A stretch of 64,000 nt of DNA from Burkholderia sp. WSM2230 (GTDB lineage Bacteria; Pseudomonadota; Gammaproteobacteria; Burkholderiales; Burkholderiaceae): positions 47,972 through 111,971 of the forward strand of contig NZ_AXAJ01000018.1 of assembly GCF_000472445.1 (NCBI RefSeq), read 5' to 3'. Shown here one piece after another: positions 34,317-42,797 of the stretch; position 1 is the stretch's first letter; each line of letters starts with the position of its first letter. The translations under genes and the position numbers were made by a program. The notes under the pieces are model-generated. The model ran no database searches, was not told where the DNA came from, and was given only the letters and a program-made list of their open reading frames with translations.

Positions 34317-35825
34317 TCAGCCGAGATCCACCGGCACGAAAATCTGCGAGTTGTCGCGCTGGATCAGCAACGCGATGCTGTTGCCCGCGCCCGCGACCAT
34401 CTGCTTCAACTGATCGACGCTCGTAACCGGCCGGCCGTTGACCGCGAGGATGACGTCGCCCGGCTGAATGCCCGCGCTTTCCGCGGCGCCGCCCGACTGC
34501 TGCACGAGCAGGCCGTGCGAGATCGACGCGCTGCTCTTTTCTTCCGGCGTGAGCGGACGCACGGCCACGCCGAGACGGCCTTGCAGTTGCGTCGGCTGGT
34601 CGGCCTTGTCGGAGGCAAGCTTGCTGTCCGACAACGAGCCGATCGTCACCTTCAGATCCTTCGTGCCCTTGTCGCGCCACACTTGCACCGTTGCCGTGCT
34701 GCCCGGCGCGAGGCCTGCGATCTGCGAGGGCAGCGCCGAAGAATCCGTCACCGGCTCGCCGTTCACCGAGAGAATCACGTCGCCCGGCTGCAGGCCCGCC
34801 TTCGCGGCCGGGCCGCCCGGATCGACGGAGCTGACGAGCGCGCCTCGCGGCGTTTGCATGCCGAACGAGTTCGCGAGCGTCTGGTTCATGCCCTGCACCG
34901 CGACGCCGAGCCGCCCGCGGCTCACGTGACCGGTCTTGACGATCTCGTCCTTGACCTTGATCGCCTCATTGATCGGGATTGCGAACGAAAGTCCCTGGAA
35001 GCCGCCGGTCTGCGAGTAGATCATCGAATTGATGCCGATCACTTCGCCTTGCAGATTGAAGAGCGGCCCGCCCGAGTTGCCCGGATTCACCGGCACGTCG
35101 GTCTGAATGAACGGCGTGTAGTTTTCGTTCGGCAGCGAACGCGACTTCGCGCTGATAATGCCGGAGGTCACCGTATTGTCGAAGCCGTAAGGCGAACCGA
35201 TCGCGACAACCCACTGCCCGACCTTGCTCTGACGCGGATCGCCGATCTTCACGATGGGCAGATTGCTCGCGTCGATCTTGAGCACGGCCACGTCGGACTG
35301 CTTGTCGGCGCCGACCACCTTGGCCTTGAATTCGCGCTTGTCGGTGAGCTTCACGGTCACGACGTTCGCGCCGTCCACCACGTGCGCGTTGGTCAGGATA
35401 TAACCGTCGCTGCTGACGATAAAGCCTGAGCCGAGGCTCGCGCTCGGTTGATCGGGCACATCGCCGCCGTCGCCGCCTTGCATGCCGGGCATATTGCCGA
35501 AGAAGTGCTTGTAGAACTGGTAGAACGGATCGCTAGGGTCGATCGGCAACTGATTGCCGCCCATGCCACCATTGCCGCGCAGCGCCGTGCGCTTCACGAC
35601 ATGCTTTGCGCTGATGTTGACGACCGCCGGCCCATAGGTTTCGACGAGGCCGGAGAAATCGGGAATGCCGGTTTTGGCGGCGGCTTCGGCGGGCATCATT
35701 GCGGCTTGCGCCGGCGTGATGACCTGCGGCGCGGGCACGTCGCGATGGCCCGCCACATAGCCGGCGGAAAGCGCTACGGCGACAGCGGCTGCGACAGCGC
35801 TGCGGGACAAGGTTTTCGCGTTCAT
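34317..35825 (-). CDS. mucD: Do-family periplasmic serine protease/chaperone (DegP/MucD type)
   Basis: Degrades misfolded periplasmic and outer-membrane proteins. 502 residues. The Sec signal MNAKTLSRSAVAAAVAVALSAGYVAG is followed by the trypsin-like domain with a complete triad: His148 in LTNAHVVDGANVV, Asp178 in SDVAVLKID and Ser251 in NPGNSGGPLFN. Two PDZ domains follow: GRLGVAVQGMNQTLANSFGM...GDVILSVNGEP, then GRLGVAVRPLTPEEK...GDVILAVNGRP. AGGAG precedes the ATG at 35825; the frame is open 18 codons upstream without a signal-like sequence. It lies just downstream of a two-component pair on the same strand, pointing to envelope-stress control. DegP, DegQ and MucD cannot be separated by sequence alone. 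Confidence 0.93.
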   Translation of the reverse strand: MNAKTLSRSAVAAAVAVALSAGYVAGHRDVPAPQVITPAQAAMMPAEAAAKTGIPDFSGLVETYGPAVVNISAKHVVKRTALRGNGGMGGNQLPIDPSDPFYQFYKHFFGNMPGMQGGDGGDVPDQPSASLGSGFIVSSDGYILTNAHVVDGANVVTVKLTDKREFKAKVVGADKQSDVAVLKIDASNLPIVKIGDPRQSKVGQWVVAIGSPYGFDNTVTSGIISAKSRSLPNENYTPFIQTDVPVNPGNSGGPLFNLQGEVIGINSMIYSQTGGFQGLSFAIPINEAIKVKDEIVKTGHVSRGRLGVAVQGMNQTLANSFGMQTPRGALVSSVDPGGPAAKAGLQPGDVILSVNGEPVTDSSALPSQIAGLAPGSTATVQVWRDKGTKDLKVTIGSLSDSKLASDKADQPTQLQGRLGVAVRPLTPEEKSSASISHGLLVQQSGGAAESAGIQPGDVILAVNGRPVTSVDQLKQMVAGAGNSIALLIQRDNSQIFVPVDLG

Positions 35826-35926
35826 TGTGTGCTCCTGACTGGAGAAAGAATCTCGGATGTCAGGAAGCGTAAGCGGCATCGCTTAAAAGAGTCTTAAGCA
35901 GCGACAGATCCTGTATCGATGCGTTT

Positions 35927-35948
35927 AGCCCTTGTTTGAAGGGCTTTT
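35927..35948 (-). other. Hairpin between sensor kinase and protease genes
   Basis: AGCCCTT (35927-35933) pairs with AAGGGCT (35939-35945) around GTTTG. The T-run lies on the plus strand, so termination of the leftward kinase transcript is weak or absent and read-through into the protease is possible. Confidence 0.4.
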
Positions 35949-35977
35949 CCGTCGAAAGCAAGTTGAAAACTTCGCGC

Positions 35978-37279
35978 TCAGAAACGCACGGTGACCTGGA
36001 GCCCACCCGCGGGTGATTCGTCGAGCGACACCGCCGCGTGATGTTGTGTTGCGATGCGCCGCACGATCGCCAGCCCCAACCCGCTTCCGGCAACGTCCGT
36101 CCGCACCCGGTTCTCGCCTGCGCCCGCGCGATAGAAGCGGTCGAACACGCGCTCGCGCTCGGCGGGCTCGATGCCCGGTCCGCTGTCGGCGATCCGCGCG
36201 ACCGGATGCCCGTCCTCCACATGCAGGCTCACGTCGACGCGTCCGCCGCGCGGCGTGTACTTGGTTGCGTTGTCCACGAGATTGTTGAACATCACGCGCA
36301 ACGACTCCGGATCGCCAATCACGGTAGCCGCCTCGCTCGCCTCGATGCCTAGATCGACGCCGCGATTTTCCGCGAGCGGCGCATAGGCGAGCACGCAGTC
36401 CGAGAGCAGCGCGCGCAGGTCGACGGCATCGGTCACGGCAAGGCCGTCGGGCTCGGAGCGCGCGAGCGCGAGCAGTTGTTCGGCGAGGCGCGTGGCTCGG
36501 GTCACGCCGGCTTGCAGATCGGCAAGCGCTTCGCCACGCGCGGCGTCGTCTTTCGCGCGCCCGACCAGCTGCGCCTGAATCTGCACGGCCGCGAGCGGCG
36601 TACGCAGTTCATGCGCGGCATCGGCGACAAAAGCCTTCTGGATGTCTAGTGCAGTCGCGAGCCGCTGCAGCAGTCCGTTCAGTGCACGCACGAGCGGCTG
36701 CACCTCGAGCGGCAGGCGCTGATCGGGCAATGGATCGAGCGCCTCGGGATGCCGTGTGTCGAGCGCGCTCGTCACCCGCCGCAGAGGACGCAGCCCGCGT
36801 CCGATGATCACCCACACCGCGAGCCCGAGCACCGGCAGCAGCACGATCAATGGCCACAACGTGCGCAACGCGACGTCGGCGGCGAGCCGGTTGCGCACCG
36901 AAATCGGCTGCGCCAGTTGCACGACGTTATCGCCGACAATCGCGCCATACACGCGCCAGTCGCCGCGTTCCGTGTGTTCGGTCGAGAACCCGAGTTCGGC
37001 GCGCGGCGCAAGCGGCGCGCGCGGACGCGAGTAGTACATGAGCACGCCGTTGCGGTTCCAGATTTGCAGCACGATGCCCTCGTCGCCGGTATCGCGCGAA
37101 CCCAGCACCTGCGAGAACGGTTCGGCCGGCAGCGCCGCTGCGATCTGCTCCAGTTGGTAATCGAACAGTTCGTTGGCTTCGGCAAGCGCCTGGCGATAGA
37201 TCAGCCAGCCCGCAATGCCGACGCCGAGCAGCACGAGCGCGAGCAGCCACACCAGCAATTGACGGCGGATAGATCGCAT
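35978..37279 (-). CDS. Two-component sensor histidine kinase (QseC/PmrB-like)
   Basis: Inner-membrane sensor that phosphorylates the adjacent regulator. 433 residues. TM1 is about 8-28 (LLVWLLALVLLGVGIAGWLIY), a periplasmic region lies at about 30-135 and TM2 at about 139-160 (LWPLIVLLPVLGLAVWVIIG). A HAMP-like segment is followed by the dimerisation domain with His223 in VADAAHELRTPLAAVQIQA. The ATP-binding domain has the N box FNNLVDNATKYTPRGG, G1 IADSGPGIEPAERERVFDRFYR and G2 GSGLGLAIVRRI. Four bases separate it from the regulator gene upstream. The signal is unknown. The protease gene follows on the same strand. Confidence 0.93.
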   Translation of the reverse strand: MRSIRRQLLVWLLALVLLGVGIAGWLIYRQALAEANELFDYQLEQIAAALPAEPFSQVLGSRDTGDEGIVLQIWNRNGVLMYYSRPRAPLAPRAELGFSTEHTERGDWRVYGAIVGDNVVQLAQPISVRNRLAADVALRTLWPLIVLLPVLGLAVWVIIGRGLRPLRRVTSALDTRHPEALDPLPDQRLPLEVQPLVRALNGLLQRLATALDIQKAFVADAAHELRTPLAAVQIQAQLVGRAKDDAARGEALADLQAGVTRATRLAEQLLALARSEPDGLAVTDAVDLRALLSDCVLAYAPLAENRGVDLGIEASEAATVIGDPESLRVMFNNLVDNATKYTPRGGRVDVSLHVEDGHPVARIADSGPGIEPAERERVFDRFYRAGAGENRVRTDVAGSGLGLAIVRRIATQHHAAVSLDESPAGGLQVTVRF

Positions 37280-37283
37280 CGGC

Positions 37284-37946
37284 TCAGGCTTCCTTCGCGA
37301 TCATGTAGCCGAGCCCGCGCACATTGCGGATCAGGTCCGCGCCGAGCTTCTTGCGCAGCGCGTGAATATAGACCTCGACGGTATTGCTACCGATCTCCTC
37401 GCCCCAGCCGTACATTTTTTCCTCGAGCTGGCTCTTCGACAGCACTGCGCCCGGCCGCGCGAGCAGCGCCTCCAGTAGCGCAAACTCGCGCGCGGACAGC
37501 GCCACCGGCGCGCCGTCGAGCGTCACCTGATGCGATGCGGGGTCGAGCGTGAGATTGCCGTGGCGGATGGTCGAATCGCTGCGGCCGGACTGACGGCGGA
37601 TCAGCGCCCGCATGCGCGCGCCGAGTTCGTCGAGATCGAACGGCTTGACGAGGTAATCGTCCGCTCCGGCGTCGAGGCCCTTCACGCGGTCGGCCACCGC
37701 GTCGCGCGCCGTGACGATCAGCACCGGCAGCGCGTGCCCGCGCGCGCGCAGCGTGCGCAGCACGTCGAGACCGTCGCGCTTGGGCAGGCCGAGGTCGAGC
37801 AGCACCAGATCGTACGGCTGGCTCGTCGCCGCGCTGAGCGCCGCTTCGCCGTCTTCCACCCAGTCGACCGCGAAGCCTTCGCCGCGCAGCGCCTTGCGCA
37901 CACCTTCGGCGATCATCCGGTCGTCTTCGACTAGCAAGATGCGCAT
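37284..37946 (-). CDS. OmpR-family response regulator
   Basis: DNA-binding partner of the adjacent sensor kinase. 220 residues. The receiver domain begins MRILLVEDDRMIAEGVRKALRGEGFAVDWVEDG, with the phospho-acceptor Asp51 in DLVLLDLGLPKRDG and the conserved lysine in DDYLVKPFDLDEL. The winged-helix effector domain reads LSAREFALLEALLARPGAVLSKSQLEEKMYGWGEEIGSNTVEVYIHALRKKLG. I use the ATG at 37946, with a GAGGG box upstream; a GTG two codons earlier is possible. First gene of the regulator-kinase pair, preceding the Do-family protease. Confidence 0.94.
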   Translation of the reverse strand: MRILLVEDDRMIAEGVRKALRGEGFAVDWVEDGEAALSAATSQPYDLVLLDLGLPKRDGLDVLRTLRARGHALPVLIVTARDAVADRVKGLDAGADDYLVKPFDLDELGARMRALIRRQSGRSDSTIRHGNLTLDPASHQVTLDGAPVALSAREFALLEALLARPGAVLSKSQLEEKMYGWGEEIGSNTVEVYIHALRKKLGADLIRNVRGLGYMIAKEA

Positions 37947-38115
37947 GGTCACGTTCCCTCAACATTCGATGATGCCGCATTCTAGCGCCCGCCCCGCGAT
38001 GCGCGCCGCGCGACGCTTTTTTCACCGCAGGCCGGCGGCATGTCACTACAATGGGCGCTTTGCGTCGCGCGGCGGTTTGCAAGGCTGCGTGCGGCTTTGC
38101 CTGCGAGCTTCAGGC

Positions 38116-38248
38116 GCTGCGTGGGGTTTCGCTCGCTGCGTGGGGTTTCGCTCGCTGCGTAGGATTCGCTAGCTGCGTGGGGATTCGCTAGCTGCGTGGG
38201 GATTCACTCGTCGCGTTGGGATTCGCTCGCTGCGCCGGGACTTCGCTC
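38116..38248. repeat. 18-20 bp direct tandem-repeat array (about 7 copies)
   Basis: Seven head-to-tail units derived from GCTGCGTGGGGTTTCGCTC. The first two (38116-38134 and 38135-38153) are identical; later units carry substitutions and vary between 18 and 20 bp (for example GCTGCGTAGGATTCGCTA and GCTGCGTGGGGATTCACTC). Because 19 is not a multiple of 3 and the units vary, it is not a protein repeat. It lies about 290 bases upstream of the dacB start and 170 bases from the response regulator. No spacers are present, so it is not a CRISPR. Confidence 0.85.
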
Positions 38249-38487
38249 GCGGCACTGGCACGAACGGTCAGCGCCGCGTTCGCCACGGCGAAGCGGGCAG
38301 CGGCCTTGCGAATGCGCCGCGCAGGCACTCGCTGCGCGACCTTTTCACGCTTTGTCTTCACCGCTTTGAATTGCCGCGTGCTCCACGCCCTGACATTTTG
38401 CTTTCTCGCCCGTTCATGACGCACGCTTTCCTGTCTTCCGTCGCACGCCATATTCGTCACGCGGCGCTGCTTTCACGCCTGACGTCT

Positions 38488-38520
38488 GCTTTCACCGCTT
38501 TCACCGCTTTCACTGCTTTC
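38488..38520. repeat. Nonanucleotide repeat before the dacB signal peptide
   Basis: GCTTTCACC, GCTTTCACC, GCTTTCACT and GCTTTC follow one another. It lies just upstream of the preferred dacB start and in frame with it. Copy-number change would preserve the frame of any longer form. Confidence 0.65.
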
Positions 38521-38541
38521 CGGACCGACGCTTCCGTTACG

Positions 38542-40131
38542 ATGTCGCCGCGCCGCGGCGCTTTGCGCGCGAGCGCGCGGCTGCTCGTGTGCGCCGCGCT
38601 CGCGGGCGCGGCGTCCCTGCCGGTTGCCGCCGAAGCGCGCGTCAAGGCCACGCATCCGGGCGTGAACGTCAGCACCGTGTTGCCGCAGTCGGTGATGACC
38701 GGCCTGCAGCGCGCGCACGTACCCTTGTCGTCGATCAGCGTGGTCGTCGAAAAAGTCGGCGACCGCACGCCGGTCATCGCGTTGAACGCCGGCAAGCCGA
38801 TGATGCCCGCGTCGACGATGAAACTCGTCACCACCTACGCCGGCCTGTCGATTCTCGGCCCCGACTACCGCTGGCGCACGAGCGCCTATGCCGACGGCAC
38901 GCTCGACGCCAGCGGCGTGCTTCACGGCAATCTGTACATTCAGGGCACGGGCGATCCGAAGCTCGTGCCGGAGGAACTGATCGACCTCGTGCAGAAGATC
39001 CACAAGGCGGGGATTCGCGGCATAGACGGCGCGCTCGTGCTGGACAAGCGCTACTTCGATGTGTCGACACGCGACCTGCCCGCCTTCGACGACGACGTCA
39101 GCGCGCCGTACAACGTCGGCCCGGATCCGCTGCTGTACGCGTTCAAATCGCTGTCGTTCACGCTGACGCCCTCGCCTGACGGCACGGTGGCGATCGACGT
39201 GCTGCCCGCGCTCGCGCAACTGCAGATCGACAATCAGATGCGCGCGGTCAACGGCCCTTGCCGCGGCGAAGCGGCTTCTGTCTCGCCGACGGTCACACCG
39301 ACGCCTAACGGCACGGTCGTTGCCTCGTTCGCCGGCGACTATCCGCTGCGCTGCGGCCCGCGCACGGTCAACGTCGCGGTGCTCGATCATTCGGCGTTTT
39401 TTGCGGGCGGTTTTCTCGCGCTGTGGCAGCAAACCGGCGGCACCTTCAGCGGCGCCATGCGCGAAGGCGCGGTGCCGGTCGGCGCGAAACTGGTGGCCAC
39501 GCATCAGGGGCCGCTGCTATCGGACATCGTTCGCGACATCAACAAGTTCAGCAACAACACCATGGCGCGCAATCTGTTCCTGTCGATCGGCGCGGCCGAA
39601 GAAAAGCCGCCCGCGACGCCCGCCAAATCCGCGCGCGCGATCGAGGCATTCCTGCGCCGCGACAGCGTCGAGATGCAGTATCTGTCGCTCGACAACGGCT
39701 CGGGCCTCTCGCGCGACGAGCATCTCACCGCGCTCTCGCTCGCCGATCTGCTGCAACGGGCCAACGCGAGCCCGGTCGCTCAGGTGTTCGTGCAGTCGCT
39801 GCCGATTGCCGGCGTCGACGGCACCATGCGCAACCGCCTCACCAACCAGGGCGCGGGCGGCAACGCGCAGATCAAGACAGGCACGCTGCGCGACGTGCGG
39901 GCGATCGCCGGCTACGTGGCATCGGCGGACGGCAACAGCTATGTCGTGGTGAGCTTCATCAACGATCCGCACTCCGAAGCTGCGCGCGCGGCGCACGACG
40001 CATTGCTCGAATGGGTCTATCAAGGGCCGAGCACGGGCTTCAGCAGAGTCTCGGCGCCCGCCGCCGAACCGGCGAGCGCGGCACCGCGTGTGAAGCCCAG
40101 GAAAAACCCGCGCAGACGCGAGGCCCATTGA
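38542..40131 (+). CDS. dacB: D-alanyl-D-alanine carboxypeptidase/endopeptidase (PBP4 family)
   Basis: Trims and cleaves peptidoglycan cross-links in the periplasm (class C penicillin-binding protein, peptidase S13). 529 residues. From the ATG at 38542 a good Sec signal is read (RGALRASARLLVCAALAGAASLPVAAEA). Active-site motifs are SxxK in MMPASTMKLVTTYAGLSILG, SxN in DINKFSNNTMARNLFLSIG and KTG in AQIKTGTLRDVRAIAGYV, with the large inserted domain of PBP4 between the first two. An earlier ATG at 38416 would add 42 residues containing an Ala-Phe-Thr repeat, so the start is not certain. The C-terminus is basic and Pro-rich. Monocistronic by appearance. Confidence 0.9.
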   Translation: MSPRRGALRASARLLVCAALAGAASLPVAAEARVKATHPGVNVSTVLPQSVMTGLQRAHVPLSSISVVVEKVGDRTPVIALNAGKPMMPASTMKLVTTYAGLSILGPDYRWRTSAYADGTLDASGVLHGNLYIQGTGDPKLVPEELIDLVQKIHKAGIRGIDGALVLDKRYFDVSTRDLPAFDDDVSAPYNVGPDPLLYAFKSLSFTLTPSPDGTVAIDVLPALAQLQIDNQMRAVNGPCRGEAASVSPTVTPTPNGTVVASFAGDYPLRCGPRTVNVAVLDHSAFFAGGFLALWQQTGGTFSGAMREGAVPVGAKLVATHQGPLLSDIVRDINKFSNNTMARNLFLSIGAAEEKPPATPAKSARAIEAFLRRDSVEMQYLSLDNGSGLSRDEHLTALSLADLLQRANASPVAQVFVQSLPIAGVDGTMRNRLTNQGAGGNAQIKTGTLRDVRAIAGYVASADGNSYVVVSFINDPHSEAARAAHDALLEWVYQGPSTGFSRVSAPAAEPASAAPRVKPRKNPRRREAH

Positions 40132-40288
40132 GGATTCCTTCTAGCGAAGGCCGCGCGCGGCAAGCGCTGAACCGTGTACGCTGTCGGGCAGTGTTCGAGC
40201 CGCGCGGCGCGCTTGAACCATAACAACAACACACGACAGAACACCGCGGCATGTCACGCGGCGGCAAGAGACCACGGAGGAAGACACC

Positions 40289-41302
40289 ATGCAATTCGAT
40301 GCCGAATTGCTGCTGCTCGCCATGGCGCCAGTCTTTCTCGCATGTATCGGCTGGGAGGCGTGGCACCTGCGGCGAACGCGCCCCGGCGCGGCGCTCTACA
40401 GCTGGCGCGACACGCTTTGCAATGCGGCGCTCGCGCTACTGCAGCAAGCCGCCGACAAGCTCGCGTGGCTCGCCATCATCCCCGTCTATGCGTTTTTCTA
40501 CGACCACTACCGCGTGCATACGTGGCACGCGGGTTGGCTCCCGTTTGCCGTGCTGTTCGTTGCACAGGATCTGCTCTACTACGCGTTTCACCGTTGCAGC
40601 CATCGCGTGCGCTGGTTATGGGCCGCGCATGTCGTGCATCACTCGTCGGAGCGGCTGAATTTTTCGACAGCCTTCCGCCAAAGCCTCATGTATCCGCTCG
40701 CGGGCATGTGGCTCTTCTGGATTCCGCTTGCCATGCTTGGCTTTCCGCCGAAGCAGATCGTCGCGATCGTGCTGATCAACCTGGGCTTCCAGTTCTTCGT
40801 GCACACCCAGGTGGTCCGCAAGTTCAGCGGTAAATTCGGCTGGCTCGAATACGTGTTCAACACGCCGTCCATCCACCGCGTGCACCACGCGCGCAACGAC
40901 CGTTATATCGACCGCAACTATGCAGGCGTGCTCGTGATCTGGGACCGGCTGTTCGGCACCTACGTCGATGAAGACCCGCGCGAGCCGCCCGTCTACGGCA
41001 TCGTCGAGCCGCTTCATACGTACAACCCGCTGAAGGCGACGTTCCACGAATGGGCGTCGATGGCGCACGACTTTGCGAACGCGCGCGGCGTGCCCGACAA
41101 ACTGCGCGCGCTGTTTGCTCCGCCCGCGTGGGCCGCCCGTTTTCATGCGCGGCGCATGGCGAGCTCAGCAGCTTGTTCAACCGCTGGCGCAACAGCCGGC
41201 TCAGCAGCTCGTTCCACGGCCGGCATGGCTGCTACCGCGGTCACGCCTTCGCAAGCAAGCATCAACGACAACAACGATATTTCCAGCACGACGCAGACGT
41301 AA
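40289..41302 (+). CDS. Fatty-acid hydroxylase / sterol desaturase superfamily membrane protein
   Basis: Integral membrane di-iron oxygenase of unknown substrate. 337 residues. Membrane segments around 5-20, 65-90 and 125-165 surround the histidine clusters of the superfamily: YYAFHRCSHRVRWLWAAHVVHHSSERLNFSTAFRQS and later NTPSIHRVHHARNDRYIDRNYAGVLVIWDRLFGTY. The C-terminal 50 residues are low-complexity Ala/Ser/Thr. GGAGGAAGACACC gives a strong ribosome-binding site before 40289. Lipid hydroxylation or modification is the usual role of the family; sterols are not expected in this host. The next gene is an SGNH-hydrolase lipoprotein in the same direction 95 bases on. Confidence 0.88.
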   Translation: MQFDAELLLLAMAPVFLACIGWEAWHLRRTRPGAALYSWRDTLCNAALALLQQAADKLAWLAIIPVYAFFYDHYRVHTWHAGWLPFAVLFVAQDLLYYAFHRCSHRVRWLWAAHVVHHSSERLNFSTAFRQSLMYPLAGMWLFWIPLAMLGFPPKQIVAIVLINLGFQFFVHTQVVRKFSGKFGWLEYVFNTPSIHRVHHARNDRYIDRNYAGVLVIWDRLFGTYVDEDPREPPVYGIVEPLHTYNPLKATFHEWASMAHDFANARGVPDKLRALFAPPAWAARFHARRMASSAACSTAGATAGSAARSTAGMAATAVTPSQASINDNNDISSTTQT

Positions 41303-41397
41303 AAAGATTCTGTAAGCTGTCGTCACGCCGCCGACGCGGCGGGCGCGGCCTGCAATACATGGCGCAAGGGCCAGACATACGAGGAGATGTAGCCAAC

Positions 41398-42648
41398 ATG
41401 AAGCAAACAGCATCGAGGAAACAGCATTGGTTGCGCGTCACGCAAATCGCCGCCGCAAGCGCCGCATTTGCGCTGCTCGCCGCTTGCGGCGGTGGCGGCG
41501 ACGACAACAACTCAGGCAGCAGCACGCCGGCGGGCGGCGTCAAATTGCAGGTGGTCTCGTTCGGCGACAGCCTGTCGGATGTCGGCACATATGCGCCCGT
41601 CATTCAGTCGAGCTTCGGCGGCGGCCGCTTCACGACCAACCCGGGCGAAGTGTGGACGCAAAAGGTGGCAACGTATTACGGCGACACGTTGAAGCCGGCC
41701 TACCTCGGCGGCTTCGGGCAGCCGCTCGTCGCGGCGGGTGGCTACGGTTATGCGCAGGGCGGATCGGACGTGGTCAATGCGCAGGGCAAAGGCTGGGCGC
41801 CGAACAACATGGCTGCGACGACAGTGCCCATCGTGACTCAGGTCGCGAACTACCTGAACGCACATAGCAGCTTCAACTCGAATCAGCTCGTGCTGGTGAA
41901 CGGCGGCGCAAACGACATCTTCCAGTTCGCGGAAAACACCGCCAACCTGACGGCGCTCGCCACCGCGCTACAGACGCAATTCCCGCTGCTCGTGCAGGCC
42001 GGCACGCTGCCGAACACGCAGGCGGGTCAGGTAGCGTTCATCGTCAGTTATCTGTCGAAACTGCCTAACCCGCAGGTCGCTCAAGCTGCTACTCAGCTCG
42101 CGACGCAGGTGAAGACCATCGTCAACTCGGGCGCGACTCATGTGGTGGTCTCGACCGTGCCGGACATCGGCAACACGCCGCTCGGTGTCGCCGCGAACGC
42201 AAGCACGCCGGGTTCGGCTGCGCTGCTGACGGGCATCGCCGCCGCGTACAACTACATGTTCGTGCAGAACCTGACGGCGCTTGGCCTGCTCGGCACGGGC
42301 AAGGTGATCGTGGTCGATGCGTTCGCGTGGCAGGATCAGCAGTTGCCGAACTACAAGGCGCTCGGCTTCACGGTGTCGAACACCGGCACAGCCTGCAACC
42401 TGACCGCCATGCAGAGCAACGCGACCGCTTACGCCCGCGCCAATCCGAGCGCGACCAACGGGCTGACTCCGGAGCAGTATGGTGCGCAGTTCGGTTCTTC
42501 GCTGTTCTGCTCGCCGCAGACCTACACGGTGGCCGGCGCGGACCAGACCTATATGTTCGCGGACACCGTCCATCCGAGCACGCACATGCACGCGTTGTTC
42601 GCGCAGTACGTGCAGCAGCAGATCGCGGCTACCGGCCTCGGCAAATAA
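41398..42648 (+). CDS. SGNH/GDSL-family hydrolase lipoprotein
   Basis: Predicted esterase or lipase exported and lipid-anchored. 416 residues. The lipobox AFALLAACGGGG (Cys30) follows a signal peptide and is succeeded by a Gly/Asp/Ser linker. SGNH blocks: block I VVSFGDSLSDVGTY with nucleophile Ser58; the glycine of block II probably in GGYGYAQGGSDV; block III VLVNGGANDIFQF with Asn; block V DTVHPSTHMHALFAQYV with the catalytic Asp and His. GAGGAG precedes the ATG at 41398; the frame is open upstream inside the previous gene. It resembles GDSL phospholipase/esterase lipoproteins of Burkholderia. Substrate unknown. Confidence 0.9.
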   Translation: MKQTASRKQHWLRVTQIAAASAAFALLAACGGGGDDNNSGSSTPAGGVKLQVVSFGDSLSDVGTYAPVIQSSFGGGRFTTNPGEVWTQKVATYYGDTLKPAYLGGFGQPLVAAGGYGYAQGGSDVVNAQGKGWAPNNMAATTVPIVTQVANYLNAHSSFNSNQLVLVNGGANDIFQFAENTANLTALATALQTQFPLLVQAGTLPNTQAGQVAFIVSYLSKLPNPQVAQAATQLATQVKTIVNSGATHVVVSTVPDIGNTPLGVAANASTPGSAALLTGIAAAYNYMFVQNLTALGLLGTGKVIVVDAFAWQDQQLPNYKALGFTVSNTGTACNLTAMQSNATAYARANPSATNGLTPEQYGAQFGSSLFCSPQTYTVAGADQTYMFADTVHPSTHMHALFAQYVQQQIAATGLGK

Positions 42649-42696
42649 GCCGAAAGCGGCCGCGCGGCGCGCGGTCGTTTTTTGCCCGGAAAATTG

Positions 42697-42749
42697 AAAA
42701 ACGCCTGGCTTATCGATCGATCCCGTCGATTCGAAAGCCAGGCGTTTTT
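42697..42749. terminator. Bidirectional rho-independent terminator
   Basis: AAAAACGCCTGGCTT (42697-42711) pairs with AAGCCAGGCGTTTTT (42735-42749), with A/T runs on both sides. The 23-base apical part is itself partly self-complementary. It separates the converging hydrolase and tsaC genes. Confidence 0.88.
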
Positions 42750-42797
42750 TATTGGCGCTTCTGACGCGCGTGCCTTTGACAAGTGGGGCGGAAAAGC

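Larger units (their letters stand above)
37947..38541. other. Divergent intergenic region upstream of dacB
   Basis: This 595-base gap between the response regulator and the carboxypeptidase holds the tandem array at 38116-38248 and a nonanucleotide repeat at 38488-38520. The dacB frame is open back to 38371 and includes alternative starts (38416 ATG). If one of those is used, the 9-bp repeat would be translated as an Ala-Phe-Thr run ahead of the signal peptide. Confidence 0.5.

Noticed and set aside
38116..38248. CRISPR array
   Set aside because: Units are contiguous, with no unique spacers between repeats, and no cas gene is present.
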